Position numbers and translations under genes: made by a program. A stretch of DNA of 64,000 nt from Flavobacteriaceae bacterium (GTDB lineage Bacteria > Bacteroidota > Bacteroidia > Flavobacteriales > Flavobacteriaceae). Numbering within the stretch: the stretch's first letter is position 1; the number at the start of each line of letters is the position of its first letter. Where the stretch lies: the NCBI GenBank assembly GCA_027490305.1, contig JAIXYI010000036.1:124001-188000 (forward strand), read 5' to 3'. The notes beneath the pieces are model-generated. The model did no database searches, was not told where the DNA came from, and was given only the letters and a program-made list of their open reading frames with translations. This document shows positions 53,192 to 62,746 of this stretch, one piece after another.

Positions 53192-54574
53192 ATGAAGTCT
53201 ACTCCAACCATCAGCGTCTACATTACGAATTATAACTACGCAAAGTATATCGTCCATTCCGTCGAAAGCCTTCTGGCGCAGACCCTGCAGGATTTTGAGA
53301 TTTTCATCATCGACGACGGTTCAACTGACAACAGCCGCGAGATCATAGAGCGTTATCGGGCGAACGAAAAGGTGACCATCATCTACCAGCAGAACAAAGG
53401 ACTTAACGTCACCAACAATATCGCGATGAGGGCGGCCTCGGGAAAATACCTGATGCGTCTTGATGCAGATGATTTCCTCGAGCCGGAAGCGCTTGAGGTA
53501 ATGGCAGGCATACTGGACTCTGATTCGGAACTCGGACTCGTCTTCCCCGATTATTATTATGTGGATGCCGACGGAAACCGTACGGGTGAGGAAAAGCGTC
53601 ACGACTTTGACCATGAAGTATCGCTTTACGATCAGCCGGCCCACGGCGCCTGTACGATGATTCGCCTTGAATTTCTAAAAAACCTTGGTGGCTACAATGA
53701 GAGTTTTACTTGTCAGGATGGCTATGACCTGTGGATAAAGTTCATCACCCATCATAAAGTAACGAATGTAAGCCGGCCGCTTTTTTCCTACCGGCGTCAC
53801 GGAAATAACCTGACGACAAACGAGCAACGTATCCTGGATACCCGTAAACGGATCAAGGACCTCCATATCGAAACGAGCGCGATGCGCCTCCCGCATACGT
53901 TGGCGGTGATCCCGGTGCGGAACACGTTTATAAAAGGTGTGAATTGGCCCTTGTTTGATAGGGACGGCGAAACGGTGCTCGAAGCCTGTATCCGCAAAGT
54001 GAAAGCTTCCAACCGCATCGCTGAGGTAGTGGTTACCACTTCCGACACCGAAATTCTGGATTTTCTGCGAGGTAAGGATTTATCTGGGGTAACCGTGATT
54101 GAGCGTCCGGAAGCCTTCGCAAAGGTCAACGAAACCCTGAACAGAACGTTCGATCATGTGTTGACGCAATTGGCCGGGCGCGGCGTCTTTCCAGAGGCCC
54201 TGATGTCTGTAGCAATCGAATATCCCTTCCTTACAACAGATATGGTGGATGATGCCGTTAACACCCTTTCGATATTTAAGGCAGATTCGCTATTGAGCGT
54301 ACGTCCTGACAACAGGATGTATTACCAACACGTCGGGCATGGTATGGCGCCATTGCTGGATCAGGAAAAGTTTACAAAACTGGAGCGCGAAGCACTTTAC
54401 AAAGGAGCCGGTGGTATCATGCTGTCTACCGTCGACAGTTTCCGGAAGCGCGGACGTATGATTGCCGGCAAGGTCGGTCATATCGTCGTTGACCAGACGC
54501 GCAGTTTTGGCATATTTGGAGAGTTCGACCTCGAAGTATATCGTGCCCTGTATCAATCTCATAAAAACGCCTGA
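53192..54574 (+). CDS. Fused family 2 glycosyltransferase and cytidylyltransferase
   Basis: A 460-aa two-domain protein. Residues 1-215 are a GT2 glycosyltransferase (DDGSTD at 41-46, LDADD at 90-94, QDGYDLWIKF at 175-184). Residues about 236-455 look like a NeuA-type CMP-sugar synthetase: AVIPVR, EVVVTTSDTEI, ERPEAFA, and a FGEFDLEVYRAL end that matches the usual IDT-D segment, although the canonical RggSK loop is replaced by RNTFIKG. Such a fusion could couple activation and transfer of the acid sugar. The two domains are clearly separated. Confidence 0.75.
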   Translation: MKSTPTISVYITNYNYAKYIVHSVESLLAQTLQDFEIFIIDDGSTDNSREIIERYRANEKVTIIYQQNKGLNVTNNIAMRAASGKYLMRLDADDFLEPEALEVMAGILDSDSELGLVFPDYYYVDADGNRTGEEKRHDFDHEVSLYDQPAHGACTMIRLEFLKNLGGYNESFTCQDGYDLWIKFITHHKVTNVSRPLFSYRRHGNNLTTNEQRILDTRKRIKDLHIETSAMRLPHTLAVIPVRNTFIKGVNWPLFDRDGETVLEACIRKVKASNRIAEVVVTTSDTEILDFLRGKDLSGVTVIERPEAFAKVNETLNRTFDHVLTQLAGRGVFPEALMSVAIEYPFLTTDMVDDAVNTLSIFKADSLLSVRPDNRMYYQHVGHGMAPLLDQEKFTKLEREALYKGAGGIMLSTVDSFRKRGRMIAGKVGHIVVDQTRSFGIFGEFDLEVYRALYQSHKNA

Positions 54575-54575
54575 C

Positions 54576-55706
54576 ATGAAATGGGGCGACAGGATCAAAA
54601 CCCATCTTTATAACGCTAAGGGATGGCATACCAGGCGTAAGATCGTTGTCTTCGAAAGTGACGACTGGGGATGTCTTCGTGTGCCACCAAAAGACGAGTT
54701 CGAACGTCTTGCAAAACACATTCCAAGCGTGCGTAAAAATGCCTTCAACCGCGTTGACGGACTTGAGACCCAGGACGACCTCGAACGGCTTTTCGATTTG
54801 CTTGGTTCGTTTCGCGATATACACGGAAACCCGGCGGTACTAACCGCTAACTTCGTAACGTGCAATCCAGATTATAAAGCCATAAAGGAAAGTGGTTTTG
54901 AGCATTTTATAGTGGAGGACTTTCCACTGGCCTACAGTCGTACGTCTGGCGCTGAAGGGAATAAGGAACTCGTGTCTAAAGGAATCGCCGATGGTTGTTT
55001 CTTCCCGCAGTTCCATGGCCGTGAACACGTGCAGGCGGAAGCCTGGCTACGTGACCTGTTCGAAGGGAACGAGCGTACACGTATAGGTTTCGATCACCAT
55101 TTTTTTGCGTTCAACCGCAATGAAGCGGCTTCACGCAGTTACCTCTCGGCCTTCGACGCAGCTAACATCGATGAATTGGCGCCTGTGGCAGAACGTATTC
55201 GCGATGGGCTCGATCGTTTCGAACGCCTTTTCGGATTCCGTTCGCGCTCTGTTATAGCGCCACAAAACACCCTGCATTATGATCTTTTTCCCGTTCTAGC
55301 TGCAGCGGGCGTAGACATTATACAAGGCGCGAGGGTAAACAAACAGTCGGCTATTCACGTGGGTGATCCCAGAACCGTCAAACGGTTTACGGGAAGGATT
55401 ACGTCGGAAGGACAACTAGACATTGCGCGGAACGTCACTTTCGAACCTTCGGCTTCCGCGGCTGATTGGGTAGAAAAAGCCCTTGCAGAAATGGCAATTG
55501 CATTTGCCTGGGGCCGTCCTGCCGTAATTTGCACCCACCGCTATAATTTCATGGGCGGAATAGAGGAAGCTAACCGTGATCGAGGGTTACGGTCAATGGC
55601 AGAGCTGCTAAAAGCCATCCAGAAGAAGTGGCCATCGGTGGAATTCATGACAACGGTCGGACTCGCCGATACCATAAGAAAAAAGCACAATGTGCATGAA
55701 GGATAA
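54576..55706 (+). CDS. NodB-like polysaccharide deacetylase (copy 1)
   Basis: A 376-aa protein of the carbohydrate-esterase-like NodB fold. The metal-site pattern is seen as SDD (D29, D30) followed by PQFHGREH (144-151), an HxxxH. Near the C-terminus THRYNF (about residue 324) is also shared with its paralogue at 61033. It probably removes acetyl groups from a growing glycan, but other NodB-fold reactions are possible. The open frame runs up to 54462; the ATG at 54576, 1 nt after the preceding stop, is chosen. Confidence 0.78.
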   Translation: MKWGDRIKTHLYNAKGWHTRRKIVVFESDDWGCLRVPPKDEFERLAKHIPSVRKNAFNRVDGLETQDDLERLFDLLGSFRDIHGNPAVLTANFVTCNPDYKAIKESGFEHFIVEDFPLAYSRTSGAEGNKELVSKGIADGCFFPQFHGREHVQAEAWLRDLFEGNERTRIGFDHHFFAFNRNEAASRSYLSAFDAANIDELAPVAERIRDGLDRFERLFGFRSRSVIAPQNTLHYDLFPVLAAAGVDIIQGARVNKQSAIHVGDPRTVKRFTGRITSEGQLDIARNVTFEPSASAADWVEKALAEMAIAFAWGRPAVICTHRYNFMGGIEEANRDRGLRSMAELLKAIQKKWPSVEFMTTVGLADTIRKKHNVHEG

Positions 55707-56808
55707 AGTACTCTTCATTCTACCAACCCTGCATGCCGGAGGCGCCGAGAACTATGCACTCCGATTTATCCGCTACTGTGGTAACCGGGTCGATTTTCAT
55801 GTACTGGCAGTCAACACCTCCAGAGGTGACCTTCATGAACAGTTTGAAGCGGCCGGTGTTACGCTGCATTACCAATCGATTGGCTATTTCGATATCCGAA
55901 AACTGTGGCGGCTACGAGAACTGCTTAAAAAGCATCAATTTTCGGCAGTAGCGACCTTCAATGGTAATTTCGGAGGACTACCCCTGTTTGTTGCAAGATC
56001 AGCGGGGATAAAGCGTCGTATTTCGCTATACAGGCGTTCTACGAACGCATTTGGCACAAACCGCATGAAATTATGGTATAATGCCTTTGCTGGCCGTCTG
56101 GTGCGTCGTTTTGCTACGGTCGTCCTTTCCAATAGCGAATACGCGTTTCGGAATTTCCATCCCGGATTTTACGGAAAGGATTCGCGCTTTTCGGTCATCC
56201 CTAACGGCATTGATGTAGCCGCTTTCAATGACCTGCCGTCGAAAAGCGCTGCGAGAAAGGCACTGCAACTGCCCGAAGAAGGAATCATCATCGGACATAT
56301 CGGTCGATTCGATCCGGCCAAAAACCATGAAACCATTTTTAAGGTCATCCGTGAAGTGGTATCGCTGCGGCCCGATTTCCGCTTTCTCTTTTGCGGAAAA
56401 AACACAGATAGTGCCGCATTCAGGTCGCAACTACAGGAGCACGGCGTCGAAGGCTGGGTGTATTGCCTGGGCCTGAATGATGATGTGCCGTTGGTGCTTC
56501 GCACGTTGGATGTTTTCTATTTTCCTTCGGTCACGGAAGGTCAGCCAAATGCACTGATCGAGGCGATGGTAAGCGGGCTTCCGGTGCTGCCGTCGGCCAT
56601 ACCGCCCATCCTCGAAGCATTGCCTTCTTCGATCCATCCAAAGCTGTTTGATCCGCTCGAAGTCGTGAAGGTTGCGGCCAAGTTAGTATCTTTGGCCGAG
56701 AATCCCGACGAAGCCAATCAGTTCCGTTTTGAGGAATGGGCCCGGAAAAAATTTGAACACACCTCGAATTTCGAATCGTTTTACGCCGTATTGACACATG
56801 GGATATAA
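55696..56808 (+). CDS. GT4 family glycosyltransferase
   Basis: A 370-aa GT-B fold glycosyltransferase. The N-terminal ILPTLHAGGAEN loop and the C-terminal EGQPNALIEAMVSGLPV block (retaining GT4 signature) are clear, with VIPNGIDVAAF and IGRFDPAKNHE in between. It overlaps the deacetylase end by 11 nt; an alternative ATG is at 55690. The sugar is unknown. Confidence 0.87.
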   Translation: MKDKVLFILPTLHAGGAENYALRFIRYCGNRVDFHVLAVNTSRGDLHEQFEAAGVTLHYQSIGYFDIRKLWRLRELLKKHQFSAVATFNGNFGGLPLFVARSAGIKRRISLYRRSTNAFGTNRMKLWYNAFAGRLVRRFATVVLSNSEYAFRNFHPGFYGKDSRFSVIPNGIDVAAFNDLPSKSAARKALQLPEEGIIIGHIGRFDPAKNHETIFKVIREVVSLRPDFRFLFCGKNTDSAAFRSQLQEHGVEGWVYCLGLNDDVPLVLRTLDVFYFPSVTEGQPNALIEAMVSGLPVLPSAIPPILEALPSSIHPKLFDPLEVVKVAAKLVSLAENPDEANQFRFEEWARKKFEHTSNFESFYAVLTHGI

Positions 56809-58015
56809 AGTACTTTTTGCGCACGATGGGCCCTTGCAGCACGATGGTGCCGGACGCTTTTATGGCGTGACGTTGGGCAACACGCTAAAAGACCGTTTCC
56901 TCAATCTGGGTAGCGAGGTCACGTTTATGCTTCGCACACGGAAACTACATGCAGGAGAGGAACAGCGTTTCTCGCAGATCGATCCCGACCATTTTCATGT
57001 CGTAGACGTGCCCGATTTCAAGTCGATGCGAAACTATCTCAAACTGCATAAAAGGGCGAAAGTACTTGTAGAAAAGACCGTCGCAGAGCACGATATCGTG
57101 GTGGCAAGACTACCTAGTGCCATCGGTTCAATGGCAGTGAGGGCGGCTCGCCGCATAGGTAAACCGTATATGGTAGAGTACGTCGCCTGTACTTTCGACG
57201 CTTATTGGAATTACAACTGGAAAGGAAAACTCATCGCGCATTATAAAATGATGCAGCAAAAGGCTTTGGTTAAGGATGTACCTTTCATAATTTATGTTAC
57301 CAGGCAGTTTCTTCAGGGACGTTATCCGTCGTCAGGTAAACAGACCAATTGCTCGAATGTGGAGATAAACGCCGCACCCGAAGCCGACCTAACCGAAAGG
57401 CTGGCCTATATCGAAACACATAACCCCGATAAACCGATAGTCTTGGGAACCGTTGCTGCCCTGAATGTGGCGTACAAAGGACAGGACGATGTGCTGAAAG
57501 CCATTGCGAAGCTCCGGCAACAGCGGAAGTCTTTTACCTATCGTCTCGTAGGCCATGGAAGCGCCGAACGGTTGAGGAAGCTGGCCGATAACCTAGGCAT
57601 TTCAGACGCGGTTGAAATCATCGGCCCACTAAAGCACAGTGAGGTATTTGATTTTTATCGCAGCCTTGACCTGTATATCCAACCCAGCAAGCAGGAGGGA
57701 TTGCCGCGTTCGGTGATTGAAGCGATGAGCGTTTCGTGTCCGGTGCTTGGGTCGAGTATTGCCGGCATACCGGAACTCCTTAACCCCGAAATGCTTTTTA
57801 CGCCGGGAGATGTCGACGGAATCGTCAAACGACTGCTTGCCATCAATTCTGACATACTCGTAAATCAAGCCAAACGCAACCACGACGAAGCCCTGCTTTA
57901 CACCAAGACAGCGCTAATGCGTCGCCGTCTTGCATTCTATAAAGAATTCCTCGAGGCGAATAACCTTGACATATCGGACATCCTGCTTCGTAATCTGCAG
58001 GAACTTGACAACTAA
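56798..58015 (+). CDS. GT4 family glycosyltransferase
   Basis: A 405-aa GT-B glycosyltransferase with AHDGPLQHDGAGRFYG at the start, KGQDDVLKAIAKL, and the signature QPSKQEGLPRSVIEAMSVSC. Overlaps the previous gene by 11 nt, so translation is coupled. Donor and acceptor are unknown. Confidence 0.87.
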   Translation: MGYKVLFAHDGPLQHDGAGRFYGVTLGNTLKDRFLNLGSEVTFMLRTRKLHAGEEQRFSQIDPDHFHVVDVPDFKSMRNYLKLHKRAKVLVEKTVAEHDIVVARLPSAIGSMAVRAARRIGKPYMVEYVACTFDAYWNYNWKGKLIAHYKMMQQKALVKDVPFIIYVTRQFLQGRYPSSGKQTNCSNVEINAAPEADLTERLAYIETHNPDKPIVLGTVAALNVAYKGQDDVLKAIAKLRQQRKSFTYRLVGHGSAERLRKLADNLGISDAVEIIGPLKHSEVFDFYRSLDLYIQPSKQEGLPRSVIEAMSVSCPVLGSSIAGIPELLNPEMLFTPGDVDGIVKRLLAINSDILVNQAKRNHDEALLYTKTALMRRRLAFYKEFLEANNLDISDILLRNLQELDN

Positions 58016-58017
58016 AA

Positions 58018-59367
58018 ATGGAGAAAGAAATCATCATCATACCGGGCTGTACGGACCTGAATCGCGGTGACCAGGCGCTGGTATGGGAATCTGCGAACCT
58101 TGTAGCCGACCTCGACCCTAAGGCACGATTCTGTGTACTCGAAAGCGGCACGAAGAAAGAAGACATCCACTTGCAGTCGCGCCAGACCAAAGCACTTGGT
58201 TTTGAAATTATCCCCAAAGTGTTGCGGCACCCAAGCCGTATCACGCAGAACAGCGCCAAGCAGAGTGTAGGTTATTCCAAGACCAATTATATACTTTGGG
58301 GCATGCAGGGCGTGTATGACCTTTTGGCGACTTCGCTCGTTTTGAGTCGGTGGGTACTCTTGAATAAAATTGGAGAGGCCTTTTTGGGAAAAGAACAAAA
58401 GGCAACGGTGGAACGTTTCCGTAAAGCCGATGCCGTTATCGTAAAAGGAGGAGGCTTCATACATGCTTATGGTCGCGTGACGGATTTTTACACGATGTAT
58501 TTTTCCCTTTATCACGTACTGCTCGCGTTGCGGTTCCGTAGGAAAGTAATGATTTTCCCGAATTCCATCGGACCGGTAAAGGGTTATTTCACCCGTAAGC
58601 TGGTAAAACGCGTATTAACCGGATGTAAGCTAGTAACCGTGCGGGAACGCGTTTCGGAAAACTATCTGCGAGATTCGTTTGGACTGCAACCCGGCCTGTT
58701 CCCCGATCTTGGCTTTTACCTGAAGCCGAAGCAGCAGGATTATCGCAATTATCTTTTGTCAAAAGGCGTCCCGTTGGGAAAGAAGAAATTGGTGGGCGTT
58801 ACATTACGACCCTACCGTTTTCCGAATTCGCCCGATCCGGAAGTACGCTACCGAAATTATGTGGATGAAATAGTGAACTTTGTAAAACTCGCCACGAATG
58901 AGGACTTCCACATCGTATTTTTTGCTCATACGCTCGGCCCGTCCTCACATGAGGATGACCGTCTAGCCATTAAGGATGTACTGGCGAAACTGCCATCTGA
59001 GCTGAACGGAAGGTATTCTTATCTTGAGGATTTTGACCTTGACTGTAAGGATATCATGGGGCTGTATTCCCACCTCGATTTCATGGTGGGCACGCGTTTC
59101 CATTCCGTCATTTTTGCGCTGAACGTCAATGTTCCGTGCTTGGCTATCGCGTACGGGGGGAATAAGAGCTTTGGCATTATGGCCGATATGAAACTGTCCG
59201 AATTCGTGTATCCGATAGAGGGCTTCAAGGGAAGCCGCTTCTATGAGTTGTTGTTATCGGCAGTTAACGACAAGCAAACCTATCTGGAGAAAATCGCGGC
59301 CTATCGCGTTTATCTTGACAATGCACGCATTGAACTCCAACGCGAAATAGCCCCTTTTATAAATTGA
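58018..59367 (+). CDS. Polysaccharide pyruvyltransferase-family protein
   Basis: A 449-aa protein of the PS_pyruv_trans family (CsaB, WcaK), whose members add a pyruvate ketal to glycans or act on related donors. The pattern includes PGCTDLNRGDQALVWE at the start, KGGGFIHAYG, FPNSIGPVKG and MVGTRFHSVIFAL. In this locus it could add a further acidic group to the polymer. It lies 2 nt after the GT4 gene. Confidence 0.83.
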   Translation: MEKEIIIIPGCTDLNRGDQALVWESANLVADLDPKARFCVLESGTKKEDIHLQSRQTKALGFEIIPKVLRHPSRITQNSAKQSVGYSKTNYILWGMQGVYDLLATSLVLSRWVLLNKIGEAFLGKEQKATVERFRKADAVIVKGGGFIHAYGRVTDFYTMYFSLYHVLLALRFRRKVMIFPNSIGPVKGYFTRKLVKRVLTGCKLVTVRERVSENYLRDSFGLQPGLFPDLGFYLKPKQQDYRNYLLSKGVPLGKKKLVGVTLRPYRFPNSPDPEVRYRNYVDEIVNFVKLATNEDFHIVFFAHTLGPSSHEDDRLAIKDVLAKLPSELNGRYSYLEDFDLDCKDIMGLYSHLDFMVGTRFHSVIFALNVNVPCLAIAYGGNKSFGIMADMKLSEFVYPIEGFKGSRFYELLLSAVNDKQTYLEKIAAYRVYLDNARIELQREIAPFIN

Positions 59368-59370
59368 AAA

Positions 59371-60525
59371 ATGGAGCGAAAGAAAATACTGTATACCGCT
59401 ACGACGAACATCCACATCCTGAATTTCCACCTTCCTTACCTTGAGTGGTTCCGTTCACAGGGTTATGAGGTGCATGTGGCCTGTAATGGTAATCCGGATA
59501 TTCCGGGTGCGGATAAGGTATTCACCGTGCCTTTCGGAAGGAGTCCGTTTGACAGTACCAACCGTAGGGCCTTCCGACAATTGAAACAGATTATCCGGGA
59601 GCACCACTATGAACTCATCCATGCCCACACGCCAATGGGCGGTATCGTGACACGTATGGCAGCCCGCGGCGCCCGGAAAAGTGGAACTAAAGTGTTGTAT
59701 ACCGCTCACGGCTTCCACTTCTATAAGGGGGCAGCACTTAAGAACTGGCTGGTTTTCTTTCCAATAGAGTGGTTTTTTGCTAGGTTTACGGATGCCATAA
59801 TAACCATCAATAACGAAGATTTTGCAACGCTTTCCTCCATGAATTTCCCTTCGGCTGGAAAGTTCAAAACAGACGGTATCGGAATCAATCCTGACCGCCT
59901 TGACATCTCTGGCTACGACCGCGCGACCATACGCCATGAAATGGGAATTGGGGAAGATGAGGTTGTAATTCTTTACATTGCGGAGTTCATTCCAAGGAAG
60001 AATCATCGCTTCATATTCGAATCCATCCCGGCAATTCTTGAAAAGGCTCCAAACACCCGCTTTGTATTCGCCGGAGGAAAGGCAGCTTTGGGTGATCAGA
60101 TGATTGCCTATGCAAAGGCGAACGGATTTGAGGATCGTATTATCGTGCTGGGCTACCACCCGGAAATCGCCCGTTTTATCTCCATCGCCGACATTGGCAT
60201 ATCTTCAAGCCATGCTGAAGGTCTTCCAATCGGTATTGCCGAAATCATGTCGAAAGGGTTGCCAGTGGTGATATCTGACATCCGCGGGCACAACGAACTT
60301 GTCGCGCATGGAAAAAGCGGATTCCTCTATGAAAGAGCCTCCCGTCAGGCATTTGTAGAGGCCGTTGTAAGGCTGTGTCAGAACGCAGTGCTCAGGAAAC
60401 AGATTGGGGATGAAGGTGCGCAATATGTGAAGAAATTCGATCTTCGTAACCCATTGGAACAGACAATTGCCATCTATAACCGATATTTGGATACGAAACC
60501 AAAACCCGATCGCGATGTTCAATAA
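59371..60525 (+). CDS. GT4 family glycosyltransferase (EpsD-like)
   Basis: A 384-aa GT-B enzyme with TATTNIHILNFHLPYLEWF at the start, HAHTPMGGIVTRMAA, TAHGFHFYKG, IAEFIPRKNH, and the SSSHAEGLPIGIAEIMSKG signature. The HAHTPMG/AHGFHF pattern is typical of transferases that add the second sugar to an undecaprenyl-linked glycan (EpsD, PglA-like). The gap to the previous gene is 3 nt. Confidence 0.88.
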   Translation: MERKKILYTATTNIHILNFHLPYLEWFRSQGYEVHVACNGNPDIPGADKVFTVPFGRSPFDSTNRRAFRQLKQIIREHHYELIHAHTPMGGIVTRMAARGARKSGTKVLYTAHGFHFYKGAALKNWLVFFPIEWFFARFTDAIITINNEDFATLSSMNFPSAGKFKTDGIGINPDRLDISGYDRATIRHEMGIGEDEVVILYIAEFIPRKNHRFIFESIPAILEKAPNTRFVFAGGKAALGDQMIAYAKANGFEDRIIVLGYHPEIARFISIADIGISSSHAEGLPIGIAEIMSKGLPVVISDIRGHNELVAHGKSGFLYERASRQAFVEAVVRLCQNAVLRKQIGDEGAQYVKKFDLRNPLEQTIAIYNRYLDTKPKPDRDVQ

Positions 60526-61030
60526 ATTGCTGGAACGATACCGAAAGTACTGCTGGGATCCGGAGCGCTACGCCCGTCACCAAGGCGTCAAAATTGGCAA
60601 GAAGTGTAAGATATACAGTCGAAATTTCGGCTCAGAACCTTATCTGGTTGAGCTGGGTGACCATGTGCAGATTACGGCGGGCGTTCGATTTTTTACCCAT
60701 GGAGGTAGTTGGGTCTTTCGGGAAAAATACCCCAACTTCGATTTTTTTGGTAAGATAAAGGTTGGAAATAATGTCTACATAGGCACCTCCGCTTTCATTT
60801 TGCCCGGTGTTACCATCGGAAACAACGTTATCGTGGCGGCAGGATCGATAGTAACGAAAAGCATTCCCGACGATGCTATCGTGGGAGGAAATCCCGCACG
60901 TGTCATTGGAAACGTATCGGCCCTTGAAGAGCGAGTGCTTTCCTATAATCTGGACTGCAAAAAGATGAACCGTCAGCAGAAAAAGAAATTCCTTTTATCG
61001 GTCGATGACTCCCAATTCATAAAAAAATAA
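60515..61030 (+). CDS. Hexapeptide-repeat acyltransferase
   Basis: A 171-aa LbH-fold acyltransferase with hexapeptides (IKVGNNVYIGTSAFILPG, VTIGNNVIVAAGSIVTK) and the FFTHGGS loop. It differs from the acyltransferase at 48593. The start at 60515 overlaps the GT4 gene by 11 nt; an in-frame extension to 60467 is rejected as it runs far into that gene. Confidence 0.82.
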   Translation: MFNKLLERYRKYCWDPERYARHQGVKIGKKCKIYSRNFGSEPYLVELGDHVQITAGVRFFTHGGSWVFREKYPNFDFFGKIKVGNNVYIGTSAFILPGVTIGNNVIVAAGSIVTKSIPDDAIVGGNPARVIGNVSALEERVLSYNLDCKKMNRQQKKKFLLSVDDSQFIKK

Positions 61031-61032
61031 GC

Positions 61033-62151
61033 ATGATAGGAAAGATACGCCAGAAAATTTCAAGCAATCTCAAGAACGCCCGGGGATGGCGCTCCTCTCG
61101 CCGTATCGTTGTTTTTTCCGTAGATGATTATGGCAACGTCAAAGTCGACTCAAAGGAAGCCTTGGCCGCTATGGAAGCCGAGGGCGTTCGTCCACTTTCC
61201 CATTTCGACCTTTACGATACACTTGAAACGCCGGATGACCTCCAGGCGCTGTTCGAGATACTTACCAGCGTTACCGATTCAAAAGGGCGTCATGCTGCCT
61301 TTACCGCTTTTTCGCTGCCTGCCAATATCGATTTTGAAAGGATGGCGGCGGAGGATTATGCGGAATACCGATATGAACTTTTGCCGGAAACTTTTGCCAA
61401 ACGGAAAGGCTATGAAGGTACTTGGAAACTTTGGCAGGAAGGGATGGACAAACGGATCTTTGTGCCGCAGTTTCACGGTCGGGAACATCTAAACGTGAAA
61501 ATGCTCAATGATGCCTTACAGCGCCGTGACCCCGCTACGCTTACGGCGTTGAAGAACCGTTCTTATACGGGTATTTCTGTCAAAACGTATCCGTCTTACA
61601 CCGCAGCTTTCGACTTTTGGGACTTCTCCGAAAATGAGGCCTTCCATGACATTATCGTAGACGGGCTCAACGCTTTTGAGAAAGTCTTTGGCCGACGTGC
61701 GCTGAACTTCAACCCTCCTGGCGGGCGCGAAAGCAGTGTGCTCCATACGACCCTTAAGGCCAATGGTATCCTGTTCATAGATACACCGTCAGACAAGCGT
61801 GAGCACGAAGGCGACGGAAAGTTCCGTCGAGTGGTGAATTATATGGGCAAGAAGAATGCAGAAGGGCAGACCTACCTCATCCGAAATGCCGTTTTCGAAC
61901 CCAACGACAAAAAGCCTTTTGACTGGGTTGATAAAACACTTGGCGAGATAGAGATGGCGTTTCGGTGGAAGAAACCGGCTATTATAAGCTCCCATCGCGT
62001 GAATTACTGTGGCCATATTGACGAGGAACACCGCCGGAACGGACTTGCCTCGCTCAAGCGGCTCCTTGACGAAATCACGCGTCGTTGGCCTGATGTTGAA
62101 TTCATGACGGCCGATGAACTGGGCCTCTTAATGTCTGGCAGTAATGTATAA
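61033..62151 (+). CDS. NodB-like polysaccharide deacetylase (copy 2)
   Basis: A 372-aa paralogue of the gene at 54576. Shared features are the VDD pair (D31, D32), PQFHGREH (145-152) with HxxxH, the DWVDKTLGEIEMAF helix near 300 and SHRVNY near 323. It has the same length and layout but low overall identity, and DDYG in place of DDWG, so the two probably act on different sugars or positions. It overlaps the sugar transferase gene by 8 nt. Confidence 0.78.
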   Translation: MIGKIRQKISSNLKNARGWRSSRRIVVFSVDDYGNVKVDSKEALAAMEAEGVRPLSHFDLYDTLETPDDLQALFEILTSVTDSKGRHAAFTAFSLPANIDFERMAAEDYAEYRYELLPETFAKRKGYEGTWKLWQEGMDKRIFVPQFHGREHLNVKMLNDALQRRDPATLTALKNRSYTGISVKTYPSYTAAFDFWDFSENEAFHDIIVDGLNAFEKVFGRRALNFNPPGGRESSVLHTTLKANGILFIDTPSDKREHEGDGKFRRVVNYMGKKNAEGQTYLIRNAVFEPNDKKPFDWVDKTLGEIEMAFRWKKPAIISSHRVNYCGHIDEEHRRNGLASLKRLLDEITRRWPDVEFMTADELGLLMSGSNV

Positions 62152-62746
62152 GCACTTCAAACGGTTCGGCGATTTTTTCGCTTCCTTCTGCCTCCTTATG
62201 TTGCTGTCACCACTGTTGTTGGTGGTAACGGTTCTACTGACCTTACAGAACAAAGGCAAGCCATTTTTCTACCAGAACCGCCCTGGAAAAGACGCGAAAC
62301 CGTTTGATATTATCAAGTTCAAATCGATGACCGATGCCCGTGACGCATCCGGCACCCTGCTACCCGATCGTGACCGGATTACGGCGTTCGGCGCCTTCCT
62401 GCGTAAAACGTCGATTGATGAACTGCCACAGTTGCTTAACGTCCTGAAGGGCGATATGAGCCTCGTAGGGCCAAGACCATTGCTTTTCAAGTACATTCCC
62501 CTATACACCCCCGAGCAGATGCGCCGACATGAAATGCGTCCTGGTATCACGGGATGGGCCCAGGTAAATGGGCGGAATTCGATCAGTTGGACCGACAAAT
62601 TCCGGATGGACATCTACTATGTTGACAATGTTTCTTTACTTTTGGATATCAGGATCATGCTACTGACTTTCGGAAAAGTGTTCAGGGGCAGTGGTGTGAA
62701 CCAAAGTGATGACCGCCCCATGCAACCATTTAACGGAACGAACTGA
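62144..62746 (+). CDS. PglC/WcaJ-type initiating sugar transferase
   Basis: A 200-aa monotopic phosphoglycosyl transferase that puts the first sugar phosphate on undecaprenyl phosphate. It has the N-terminal re-entrant helix (about 10-32), the [21 protein letters not shown] segment in short pieces, the catalytic DE pair in [19 protein letters not shown], and the GPRPLL and [14 protein letters not shown] blocks. It has the short (PglC-like) form without extra membrane helices. It is the likely first enzyme of the repeat-unit pathway. Confidence 0.92.
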   Translation: MYKHFKRFGDFFASFCLLMLLSPLLLVVTVLLTLQNKGKPFFYQNRPGKDAKPFDIIKFKSMTDARDASGTLLPDRDRITAFGAFLRKTSIDELPQLLNVLKGDMSLVGPRPLLFKYIPLYTPEQMRRHEMRPGITGWAQVNGRNSISWTDKFRMDIYYVDNVSLLLDIRIMLLTFGKVFRGSGVNQSDDRPMQPFNGTN

